A stretch of 5,223 nucleotides of DNA from Deltaproteobacteria bacterium (GTDB taxonomy: Bacteria > Myxococcota_A > UBA9042 > DTJE01). The stretch is from assembly GCA_016784945.1 (NCBI GenBank), contig JADHTP010000241.1, positions 1-5,223 of the forward strand. The letters are read 5' to 3'. The translations under genes were made by a program, and so were the position numbers. The notes beneath the pieces are model-generated. The model was not told the DNA's origin. It worked only from the letters and a program-made list of their open reading frames with translations, and made no database searches. This document shows, one piece after another, positions 1 through 5,223 of this stretch (positions are counted from its first letter, which is position 1; every line of letters begins with the position of its first letter).

Positions 1-38
1 GCGACTCCGTCGTCACTCCCCACTGCAGACGAACCATG

Positions 39-63
39 GACTATTGACTATCGACTATGGACT
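39..63. repeat. GACTATN heptamer microrepeat, copy 1
   Basis: Three consecutive heptamers GACTATT, GACTATC and GACTATG (39-45, 46-52, 53-59) are followed by a partial unit GACT (60-63). Only the seventh base varies between units. The same array is present in the second large repeat copy. Confidence 0.9.
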
Positions 64-90
64 TCCCTGCGATTTGCGCATCTCCTGCTC

Positions 91-111
91 AAGGGGGGCG
101 CAGCCCCCCTT
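91..111. repeat. G-run/C-run hairpin, repeat copy 1
   Basis: This is a perfect inverted repeat with 9 bp arms, AAGGGGGGC (91-99) and GCCCCCCTT (103-111), around a GCA loop. A second dyad, CCCCT/AGGGG (116-120 and 124-128), follows it. The stem is very stable and could act as a transcript-end or mRNA-stabilising structure. No T-run follows, so it is not a standard intrinsic terminator on either strand. Confidence 0.85.
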
Positions 112-165
112 GAGCCCCCTTGTAGGGGCGACTCCGTCGTCACTCCCCACTGCAGACGAACCATG

Positions 166-190
166 GACTATTGACTATCGACTATGGACT
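166..190. repeat. GACTATN heptamer microrepeat, copy 2
   Basis: The heptamers at 166-172, 173-179 and 180-186, plus GACT at 187-190, are identical to the array in the first large repeat copy. The heptamer array was therefore duplicated together with the larger unit. Confidence 0.9.
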
Positions 191-218
191 TCCCTGCGAT
201 TTGCGCATCTCCTGCTCA

Positions 219-237
219 AGGGGGGCGCAGCCCCCCT
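219..237. repeat. G-run/C-run hairpin, repeat copy 2
   Basis: This is the second copy of the G/C hairpin, with arms AGGGGGGC (219-226) and GCCCCCCT (230-237) around GCA. The outermost A-T pair of copy 1 is lost because the base after the right arm is A instead of T. A CCCCT/AGGGG dyad follows here too. Confidence 0.85.
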
Positions 238-255
238 ATGACCCCCCTTGCAGGG

Positions 256-345
256 GCGGCCCACCCCTGCTTCGCCAAGGCTACGCAGGGCAGGCCGGGT
301 CGACCCTTCTGACGTGACGTTCTCCCTGGATGGCACCTGAAAAAC
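256..345. other. Intergenic segment with two small dyads
   Basis: No gene is seen. The segment holds an inverted repeat CCCTGC (265-270)/GCAGGG (285-290) with a 14-base loop. It also holds a perfect 10 bp palindrome GGGTCGACCC (297-306) and a short direct repeat GACGT-GACGT (311-320). The palindrome lies about 40 bp upstream of the predicted -35 box of the helicase gene. It could be an operator or simply part of the upstream repeat material; nothing here decides between these. Confidence 0.5.
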
Positions 346-374
346 TTGCCAAGACGGTTCGGAATGCGCATAAT
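346..374 (+). promoter_or_regulatory. Putative sigma-70-type promoter of the helicase gene
   Basis: TTGCCA (346-351) and CATAAT (369-374) are separated by 17 bases. Each hexamer matches the TTGACA/TATAAT consensus at five of six positions, and the spacing is optimal. Transcription would start near 381, leaving a leader of roughly 147 nt before the TTG start at 528. It is the best promoter-like match I found upstream of the helicase, but initiation has not been shown. Confidence 0.6.
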
Positions 375-512
375 GTAGCGTCGCTCCCGGAATTGCTACT
401 CGGAGCGGACGGCGGCCTCATCCGGCGATCCCACCGTTTTTCAACATACACCAGCCGGAAAAACAAGGCCCATGAGGGCCAGTAGAAGTGCATGACCCCT
501 GAGGGGCATGTC
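375..512 (+). promoter_or_regulatory. Structured 5' leader of the helicase mRNA
   Basis: Several inverted repeats fill the leader. CGCTCC (382-387)/GGAGCG (402-407) overlaps and competes with GTAGC (375-379)/GCTAC (395-399). GTTTTTC (436-442)/GAAAAAC (458-464) is a perfect 7 bp stem. GGCCC (467-471)/GGGCC (476-480) has a four-base loop. CATG-A-CCCC (491-499)/GGGGCATG (503-510) has a single bulged A and a three-base TGA loop, and ends two bases before the Shine-Dalgarno sequence. Long structured leaders are known for cold-inducible and self-regulating RNA helicase genes. Regulation here is inferred from position and pairing only. No known riboswitch class is recognised. Confidence 0.45.
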
Positions 513-519
513 AAAGGAG
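513..519 (+). promoter_or_regulatory. Ribosome binding site that selects the TTG start
   Basis: AAAGGAG (513-519) is a strong Shine-Dalgarno match and lies 8 bases before the in-frame TTG at 528. The upstream in-frame ATG at 492 has no comparable motif at a useful distance, and using it would place this AAAGGAG inside the coding sequence. Confidence 0.8.
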
Positions 520-527
520 TTTGTCCA

Positions 528-1934
528 TTGATCTCTAGTGTTCCACATTCCGATTTTCATTCTTTCGATCTGCATCGCGACCTGGTTCGCGGAATAGACG
601 ACCTGGGCTTCGTCAAGCCCACACCCATCCAGGGACTGGCAATCCCTCCCCTGCTCGACGACCGTGACGTGCTCGCGGCCGCAGCCACGGGCTCCGGCAA
701 GACGGCCGCTTTCGGGCTGCCGATCCTCAACCGTTTCCTGGGCATGCGGCGAGGTACGACACGGGCCCTGGTCCTGGCGCCGACCCGCGAACTGGCCGCC
801 CAGATCGCCGAGCATCTGAACGAGCTGGCCCGACACACCCGGCTTTCAGCCGCGGCCGTTTTCGGTGGGGTCAATCCCAGCCCCCAGGAGCGGGCCTTCC
901 GCCAGGGAGTGGACGTGCTGGTGGCGACCCCGGGCCGGCTTCTGGACCACATGCAGTACGATTACGCCCGTCTGAGCGGCCTGGAAGTCCTGGTGCTGGA
1001 CGAGGCCGACCGCATGCTCGACATGGGATTCCTGCCCGACGTGCGGCGCGTCATTTCCCAGATTCCCAGGCCGAAGCAGACCATGCTTTTCTCGGCCACC
1101 ATGCCGGAACCCATCGTCAAGCTGTCCCGGGAAATGCTGCACGAGCCCCTCGCGCTGAACATCGACCGCAAGTCCGAACCGGCCAAGGGAATCACCCACC
1201 AGGTCTACCCGGTGCCCGCTAAACTGAAGTCGTCCCTGCTGGTTGAACTGCTGGCCAGGAACGACTTCGACAGCGTGCTGGCGTTCACGCGGACCAAGCA
1301 CCGTGCGAACCGCCTGGCCGACCTGCTGGAAAAGCGGGGCGTGCGTTGCACGCGAATCCACGGCAACCGCAGCCAGAACCGGCGCACCGAGGCCCTCAAG
1401 GGCTTCAAGGACGGAACCTACCGGGTGATGGTGGCCACGGACATCGCGGCGCGGGGTATCGACGTTGAGGAACTGGCGCTGGTGGTGAACTTCGACGTGC
1501 CCCACCTGCCCGAAGACTACATCCACCGCGTGGGCCGGACGGCGCGCGCCGATGCAAAGGGAGTCGCACTGTCCCTCGTGTCCCCCGAGGAAGAGAAGGA
1601 CCTGCGAAGCATTGAGCGCCATATTCGCACCCGTATCCGGCGTATCAAGCTGGATGGTTTCGATTACAGGCGAAATCCCAACGAACGGTTCGAAATCCCC
1701 ATCGCGGAACGAATCGCCGAGATCCGGAAGCGCAAAGCCGAGGATCGGGCACGGTCACGGGAAAACGCCGAACGCAGGGCCGCTCGTCAGCAGGGCACAC
1801 CGCAGCCTGGACCGGCCCGGGGCGATTCCCGTCGCGACAACCGGCCTGCGAACCGGGACGATGGCGGCAACCAACCCCTTCGCCGGTGGCGTTCCGACCA
1901 GCGCCCGAACAACCGCCGTGGCCGTCGATACTGA
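528..1934 (+). CDS. rhlE: RhlE-like DEAD-box ATP-dependent RNA helicase
   Basis: This is an ATP-dependent cytoplasmic RNA helicase that would unwind short RNA duplexes in ribosome assembly or RNA turnover. It has 468 residues from TTG 528, chosen for its Shine-Dalgarno sequence; ATG 492 would add 12 residues that do not belong to the fold. Motifs appear in canonical order: Q motif ending KPTPIQ (about 26-37), Walker A ATGSGKT (53-59), PTRELAAQ (85-92), a GG motif and TPGRLLDH, DEAD (158-161), SAT (189-191), ATDIAARGID (303-312) and HRVGRTAR (333-340). A basic, low-complexity tail rich in Arg, Asn and Gln (about 376-468) probably binds RNA. Motif spacing and the TRTKHRANRLADLLE segment fit the RhlE branch rather than DbpA or CsdA, which have recognisable C-terminal domains. 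The rhlE symbol rests on this resemblance. All catalytic motifs look intact. It is followed by an S1-type RNA-binding gene on the same strand. Confidence 0.93.
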   Translation: MISSVPHSDFHSFDLHRDLVRGIDDLGFVKPTPIQGLAIPPLLDDRDVLAAAATGSGKTAAFGLPILNRFLGMRRGTTRALVLAPTRELAAQIAEHLNELARHTRLSAAAVFGGVNPSPQERAFRQGVDVLVATPGRLLDHMQYDYARLSGLEVLVLDEADRMLDMGFLPDVRRVISQIPRPKQTMLFSATMPEPIVKLSREMLHEPLALNIDRKSEPAKGITHQVYPVPAKLKSSLLVELLARNDFDSVLAFTRTKHRANRLADLLEKRGVRCTRIHGNRSQNRRTEALKGFKDGTYRVMVATDIAARGIDVEELALVVNFDVPHLPEDYIHRVGRTARADAKGVALSLVSPEEEKDLRSIERHIRTRIRRIKLDGFDYRRNPNERFEIPIAERIAEIRKRKAEDRARSRENAERRAARQQGTPQPGPARGDSRRDNRPANRDDGGNQPLRRWRSDQRPNNRRGRRY

Positions 1935-1950
1935 AACACCCATTGTGATG

Positions 1951-1978
1951 TTGCCTTGAAACACCCTCGGTGTATGAT
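1951..1978 (+). promoter_or_regulatory. Putative promoter with internal dyad before the S1 gene
   Basis: TTGCCT (1951-1956) and TATGAT (1973-1978) are 16 bases apart, with four of six and five of six consensus matches. The spacer contains a perfect dyad ACACC (1961-1965)/GGTGT (1969-1973), which touches the -10 box and could be an operator or a small RNA hairpin. A 10-base direct repeat TGAAACACCC occurs at 1932-1941, overlapping the helicase stop, and at 1957-1966. The S1 gene may therefore have its own promoter in addition to readthrough from the helicase gene. Confidence 0.4.
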
Positions 1979-1993
1979 TCCGCCCGCGACCAC

Positions 1994-2000
1994 GAGGTGA
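1994..2000 (+). promoter_or_regulatory. Ribosome binding site of the S1-domain gene
   Basis: GAGGTGA (1994-2000) lies just upstream of ATG 2005. Its GAGG core is 7 bases from the start codon. This supports ATG 2005 as the true start. Confidence 0.75.
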
Positions 2001-2004
2001 CCCG

Positions 2005-3222
2005 ATGGCCGAAGACCGCAACCCAGACACGAACGAAGAGGACTTCTCGGCGATGCTCGACGCCACCTTCACCGAAGGTTTCAAGGTGTACGAGCGCGGC
2101 GAGAAGATCGACGGCTCGGTGGTGGCCATCTCTTCATCGAACATCATTGTCGACATCGGACAACGGACCGAAGGGATCGTGGACCGGGCCGAGTTCTCCG
2201 ACGAGGAAATGGATGACATCGCCGTCGGGAGCGTCCTGAACCTGTGGGTCGTTCGCTTCACCCCGAAGGGGACCATCCTGTCCCGGGCCCTCCTCGCCAA
2301 GAGCCTGGACCTGGCCGGTCTGCAGGAAGCCGCCGCATCGAGGATCCCCATCGAAGGCAGGGTTTCATCCGAAAACAAGGGTGGTTTCACCGTGGATCTC
2401 CCCGGTGGCAGCGGCTTCGTCCCCCACTCCCAGATGGAATACGGCCGGAACAAGCAGTCGTCGGAATACATCGGTCAGACATTCAGGTTCCTGGTCCTGG
2501 AAATCCGCGGAAAGGACGTGGTCCTGTCCCGCGCTGCTATCCAGAAGGAGCAGGTCGAGGAGGAGCGGGCCCAGCGCCTGGAGGAACTGAAGGAAGGCAT
2601 GATCCTGTCGGTGGAGGTGGTCAAGCTGGAGTCCTTCGGCGCCTTCGTGGACCTGGGGAGCGGCCTCAACGCTCTGGTCCCCCGATCGGAAACCGCCTGG
2701 AGCCGCCCCGACGAGGCCATGGCGGCCCTGAAGCCCGGTCAGACCATCACCGTCAAGGTCCTGCGTATCGAACGGGAAGAGGAACGACCCAAAATCGCCT
2801 GCAGCCTCCGCCAGGCCGGTGACGACCCCTGGGACACGTCCGCCGGCAACCTGGTGGAGGGACAGGTCGTCCGGGGCACCGTGACCCGGGTCAAACCCTT
2901 TGGGGCCTTCGTGGAAATCGTGCCCGGGATCGAGGGGCTTCTGCACATTTCGGAGATGTCCGCCAAGCAGCGAGTGAAGAATCCCAACGACATCGTCCAG
3001 CCCGGCATGGAGGTGTCCGTGGCCGTCACCTCCGTGGACGCCACATCACGACGCATCGGTCTGTCCCTGAAGGCCATCCAGGCCGCCGAAGACGACGTGA
3101 CCGACGACCTGAAGGAACGTTTCATGTCCCCAGGTACCGCGCCCCGGGACGAGTCCCAGGGCAACACGGCCATGGCCGAGGCCCTGCGCCGCGCCATGGA
3201 ACGCAAGGACAAGTTGGCCTGA
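2005..3222 (+). CDS. S1 RNA-binding protein with four S1 repeats (ribosomal protein S1-like)
   Basis: The 405-residue protein has four tandem S1 (OB-fold) repeats, at about residues 32-96, 113-176, 196-268 and 285-356. The fourth is the most canonical (GTVTRVKPFGAFVEI, then GLLHISEMS). The third shows VVKLESFGAFVDLGSG, while the first two are more divergent. Acidic N-terminal (1-25) and charged C-terminal (357-405) tails flank them. S1 proteins bind single-stranded mRNA, helping it dock on the 30S subunit. Proteobacterial RpsA has six repeats and about 560 residues; Firmicutes-type S1 has four and about 400, as here. It could be the organism's S1 or a paralogous S1-like factor, which the window cannot settle, so no symbol is given. 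The gene starts 70 bp after the helicase, with its own Shine-Dalgarno sequence and possible promoter, suggesting a shared role in RNA handling. Confidence 0.9.
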   Translation: MAEDRNPDTNEEDFSAMLDATFTEGFKVYERGEKIDGSVVAISSSNIIVDIGQRTEGIVDRAEFSDEEMDDIAVGSVLNLWVVRFTPKGTILSRALLAKSLDLAGLQEAAASRIPIEGRVSSENKGGFTVDLPGGSGFVPHSQMEYGRNKQSSEYIGQTFRFLVLEIRGKDVVLSRAAIQKEQVEEERAQRLEELKEGMILSVEVVKLESFGAFVDLGSGLNALVPRSETAWSRPDEAMAALKPGQTITVKVLRIEREEERPKIACSLRQAGDDPWDTSAGNLVEGQVVRGTVTRVKPFGAFVEIVPGIEGLLHISEMSAKQRVKNPNDIVQPGMEVSVAVTSVDATSRRIGLSLKAIQAAEDDVTDDLKERFMSPGTAPRDESQGNTAMAEALRRAMERKDKLA

Positions 3223-3234
3223 CGGTGCGCGGGC

Positions 3235-3435
3235 ATGGACTTCCGGGGCGGCTTCATCGGCTACAGCGGAACCACGGGCTACTACATGAACCAGCACGGC
3301 TTCGACGACCTGCAGATCCTCCAGGAGTGCCTGGTTCCCCTCAAGCTACTGCCGTCGAACGTTCAACTCGTGAGTGCGGATGCCGCCGCGAGACTGGCCC
3401 TCGAAGCGTTTCACGCTGGTGCCCGCGCGGACTAG
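3235..3435 (+). CDS. Small hypothetical protein, in frame after the S1 gene
   Basis: This is a 66-residue ORF that I do not recognise. It begins four codons after the S1 gene's TGA and is in the same frame. Its codons favour third-position C or G, like the neighbouring genes. The N-terminal part is rich in Gly, Tyr and Phe (DFRGGFIGYSGTTGYY), and the remainder looks helical (DDLQILQECLVPLKLL, then DAAARLALEAFHAG). No signal peptide or membrane segment is apparent. Against it, there is no good Shine-Dalgarno sequence before ATG 3235, so translation would need coupling to, or readthrough of, the S1 stop. In its favour are its composition and its TAG stop, which shares a CTAG with the stop of the convergent symporter gene. 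It could be a real small protein, a decayed gene end, or chance. Confidence 0.45.
   Translation: MDFRGGFIGYSGTTGYYMNQHGFDDLQILQECLVPLKLLPSNVQLVSADAAARLALEAFHAGARAD
3432..3435. other. CTAG shared by two convergent stop codons
   Basis: The palindrome CTAG provides TAG on the plus strand (3433-3435) for the small ORF and TAG on the minus strand (3434-3432) for the symporter. The two frames therefore overlap tail to tail by four bases. No hairpin with a T-run is visible nearby on either strand, so no intrinsic terminator separates the convergent units. Confidence 0.7.
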
Positions 3436-4865
3436 ATCCGGTCCCTGCCCCGGGATGGCTGTCCCTGGTTGTCCTGTTGCCGTCGCCAGAAACTGACTGC
3501 AACCAGGGCGGCAAGCGAAGCGGGAAAGGCGAGGAGCAAAGGCTGTCCAACCGGGTCTGCCGCCGGGAACAGTTCCAGACCGACACCGACGATGCCACCT
3601 GCAAGGGCAGCGGCCAGGGCCCCGTTCGGCGTCGCTCTCTTCCAGAACAGTGCCGCCAGGGTGGGGACAAACAGCCCCGACACCATGAAGGTGTAGGACA
3701 ACAGGACCGCGTCGAGCACGCGGGGCACGAGGACCGCTACCGACACGGACGCAAGCCCTATGGCAAGGGTAAGCCACCGGCTCAGACCGAGGATTCGCCG
3801 ATCAGGGGCGTCCGGTCGCACATGCCGCTTGTACAAATCCTCAACCACGTTGCCCGTGGATGCCAGCAGGCAGGAATCCGCCGTGGACATGATGGCCGAG
3901 AAGTAGGCCGCGATCACCAACCCGGCAGCCCCCACGGGCATCACATTCCGCAGCAGCGTGGGCAGGGCCGTTTCGGCCTGTTCCGCCGGGATCTCCGGGT
4001 ACAGTGCCCGTGCCATCAGGCCCAGACCCGCCCCGGCGAAGGCCATCAGTGGGTACTCCAGCAGACCCGCAAGGTACCAGGCACGCTTTGCCGTCCGCAC
4101 GTCCCGAGCGGCATAGATTCGCTGGTACAGGGTCATGCCAACGAACCAGATGGGCAGGATGGTGACGAACCACCCCACCGTCTCGAGGGCGTCGAGGTTG
4201 GTAAAGGAAACATGGGTCTCCGGGACCGCCTGCCGCAGCCCTTCCAGGCCTCCGACTTCGATCCACGCCAGGGGCAAGGCCACGCCGAGCAGGCCCGCCA
4301 GCAGGATGACCCACTGGACGGTGTCCGTATACACCACGGCCTGGAGGCCGCCGAGGGCCGTGTAGATCACCACCACCGCAGCCATGACCCAGAGGGCGAC
4401 CTGAAAATCCACATGGAAAGCCGCCGATGCCAGGGTGGCACCCGCCAGGATCTGAGCGCCCACGAAAGCGGCGTATCCCAGGCCAGAAAGCACGGCCGCC
4501 ACCAGTCGGACCCGGCCGTCGAACCGATGCTCCAGAAACTCGGGAAAGGTGGTCCAGCCGTTGAGGTCGCCCAGGGCCTTGACCCGCGGGACCATGACCA
4601 CGGCGCTGATCCAGGCTCCCACCAGGCCCGTGAAGAGCAGCCAGCTTCCCGAAATTCCCATGAGGAATCCGAGACCCCCCAGGCCGATGGAAAACCCCCC
4701 GCCCACGTCCGTAGCCACCACGGACAGGCCCAGGTGGCCCGCACCCATCCGGCGATCCCCGACAAAGTATTCGTCGGTTCGGGTCTGTCGGCGTCCGAAA
4801 TACACACCGACTCCGATCACCCCTGCCAGGTAGAGGGTGATGACTGCGTAGTCGATGGCATGCAT
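3432..4865 (-). CDS. Sodium/solute symporter (SSS family)
   Basis: This 477-residue inner-membrane protein belongs to the SSS family (PutP/SGLT type), which couples solute uptake to the sodium gradient. Many hydrophobic segments span it, consistent with about 13 helices, starting at residues 5-23. Family hallmarks are DEYFVGDRRMGAGHLGLSVVA and a following Asp53 like PutP Asp55, GGLQAVVYTDTVQW (172-185), the LYQRIYAARDVRTAKRA segment (246-262), and AAYFSAIMSTADSCLLAST (319-337). In that last segment, Ser327-Thr328 match the PutP Ser-Thr pair of the second sodium site. The sodium-site residues therefore look intact. The substrate cannot be read from sequence. ATG 4865 fits the family N-terminus, though only a weak purine stretch precedes it. 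The gene begins 25 nt after ablB ends, so co-transcription is likely, and an osmolyte or amino-acid substrate is a reasonable inference. Confidence 0.92.
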   Translation of the reverse strand: MHAIDYAVITLYLAGVIGVGVYFGRRQTRTDEYFVGDRRMGAGHLGLSVVATDVGGGFSIGLGGLGFLMGISGSWLLFTGLVGAWISAVVMVPRVKALGDLNGWTTFPEFLEHRFDGRVRLVAAVLSGLGYAAFVGAQILAGATLASAAFHVDFQVALWVMAAVVVIYTALGGLQAVVYTDTVQWVILLAGLLGVALPLAWIEVGGLEGLRQAVPETHVSFTNLDALETVGWFVTILPIWFVGMTLYQRIYAARDVRTAKRAWYLAGLLEYPLMAFAGAGLGLMARALYPEIPAEQAETALPTLLRNVMPVGAAGLVIAAYFSAIMSTADSCLLASTGNVVEDLYKRHVRPDAPDRRILGLSRWLTLAIGLASVSVAVLVPRVLDAVLLSYTFMVSGLFVPTLAALFWKRATPNGALAAALAGGIVGVGLELFPAADPVGQPLLLAFPASLAALVAVSFWRRQQDNQGQPSRGRDRI

Positions 4866-4890
4866 GGGTTCGCTCAGTGCGAGCCGTGAA

Positions 4891-5223
4891 TCACAGGAAT
4901 CGGCTCCAGACGTTCATGTCCTCGATCCCGCCACCGATCCGGCAAGAACGGGTCATGAGTCCCCGGTGCTCGAAACCGAGTCGCTGGAAGGCCAGGTTGA
5001 CGCCAGGGATGGTGGCCCGGACCAGGGTGAAGGCGGTGGGGTAGTCCATGGCCCGCAGGTCATCCAACAGGTCGGACAGGATGGCCTGCATCTGTCCTTT
5101 TCCACGCTGGTCGGGCCGCGTGGCACAATCCGTCAGTTCAGCGGTCCGGGCCTCGGGCACCAGGTCCGCGCTGGCACAGGATACGACCACACCGTCCTTG
5201 CGAACCACCCGGAAAGGTGTGCC
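4891..5223 (-). CDS. ablB: Beta-lysine N-acetyltransferase AblB, C-terminal part (cut by window edge)
   Basis: The frame is open to the window edge, so only the last 110 residues are visible; AblB proteins are usually about 270-280 residues. AblB is a GNAT-fold enzyme that transfers acetyl from acetyl-CoA to beta-lysine, giving the compatible solute N-epsilon-acetyl-beta-lysine. The beta-lysine is made by lysine 2,3-aminomutase (AblA). The visible part shows the AblB-typical TDCATRPDQRGKGQMQAIL with the Q-R-G-K-G acetyl-CoA loop, an NLAFQRLGFEHRG segment, and the diagnostic ending IGGGIEDMNVW. An apparent GTG start at 5208 is internal to the family and not the true start. It lies directly upstream of the symporter gene. 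ablA would be expected beyond the right edge but cannot be seen. The main alternative is another GNAT enzyme, which the C-terminal motif makes unlikely. Confidence 0.85.
   Translation of the reverse strand, partial: GTPFRVVRKDGVVVSCASADLVPEARTAELTDCATRPDQRGKGQMQAILSDLLDDLRAMDYPTAFTLVRATIPGVNLAFQRLGFEHRGLMTRSCRIGGGIEDMNVWSRFL

Larger units (their letters stand above)
1..255. repeat. Two tandem copies of a 127-128 bp intergenic repeat
   Basis: Copy 1 spans 1-127 and copy 2 spans 128-255. The first 110 bases of each (1-110 and 128-237) are identical by eye. The copies diverge only in the last 17-18 bases, where copy 2 has one extra base and a few substitutions. Each copy carries a short GACTATN heptamer array, then a G-run/C-run hairpin, then a smaller CCCCT/AGGGG dyad. 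No credible gene lies in it; the open frame across it simply translates the repeat. The array may continue to the left, because the window opens exactly at a repeat boundary. It looks like a dispersed or tandem intergenic repeat family, but other copies cannot be seen from here. Confidence 0.95.

Noticed and set aside
91..127. Intrinsic terminator at the G/C hairpins
   Set aside because: The stems are strong, but no run of T follows on either strand, and the element is part of a repeated unit rather than a gene end.
44..241. A 65-codon frame within the tandem repeats
   Set aside because: It merely translates the repeat unit, so its internal peptide repeats come from the DNA duplication. It has no Shine-Dalgarno sequence and no family resemblance.
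1..255. CRISPR array
   Set aside because: There are only two long repeat units directly abutting each other, with no unique spacers between them and no cas gene in view.
846..1622. A 258-codon minus-strand frame opposite the helicase
   Set aside because: It lies wholly antisense to a gene with every DEAD-box motif intact, and its translation has the His/Gln/Val-rich look of a shadow frame.
1755..2946. Minus-strand frames (238 and 193 codons) opposite the helicase tail and S1 gene
   Set aside because: They are antisense to well-supported genes, lack recognisable domains, and are explained by high GC content.
3225..4889. A 554-codon open frame on the plus strand across the symporter gene
   Set aside because: It is antisense to a clear SSS transporter. 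Its translation is rich in Gln, His, Arg and Gly with no recognisable domain, as expected from the complement of a GC-rich membrane-protein gene.
5206..5208. GTG at 5208 as the start of the acetyltransferase
   Set aside because: The frame stays open to the window edge, and AblB proteins have a much longer N-terminal part, so this GTG is an internal valine codon.

Overview
The window is GC-rich bacterial chromosomal DNA. It has strong third-position G/C bias, long spurious antisense reading frames and standard Shine-Dalgarno and sigma-70-like signals. The gene set does not fix a phylum. A four-repeat S1 protein, a RhlE-type helicase, and an AblB-type acetyltransferase beside a sodium/solute symporter would suit a Gram-negative lineage such as the deltaproteobacteria or Myxococcota in the broad sense, but that is only a loose inference.

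Layout. Positions 1-255 hold two tandem copies of a 127-128 bp non-coding repeat. Each copy contains GACTATN heptamers and G/C-rich hairpins. Positions 256-527 hold further dyads, a good sigma-70-type promoter (TTGCCA-17-CATAAT) and a structured leader of about 147 nt. The leader ends in a hairpin directly before a strong Shine-Dalgarno sequence. A RhlE-like DEAD-box RNA helicase follows (528-1934, best start a TTG codon). A 70 bp gap holds a second putative promoter with a dyad in its spacer. Next is a protein with four S1 RNA-binding repeats (2005-3222). A 66-codon ORF of unknown function (3235-3435) lies in the same frame just after its stop.

On the minus strand, running in from beyond the right edge, are the C-terminal part of AblB, a beta-lysine N-acetyltransferase (4891-5223), and 25 nt later a sodium/solute symporter (3432-4865). 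The two convergent units meet at one CTAG tetranucleotide that supplies both TAG stop codons.

Functionally there are two modules. The plus-strand pair is RNA metabolism: a helicase that remodels RNA and an S1-type protein that binds RNA. The minus-strand pair looks like compatible-solute handling: AblB acetylates beta-lysine to N-epsilon-acetyl-beta-lysine, and the symporter may import the osmolyte, a precursor or another solute. I see no CRISPR array, defence system, insertion sequence, tRNA or rRNA. The points most worth checking are the short ORF with the shared stop, the helicase leader and start, the abl-symporter pairing, and the tandem repeat.
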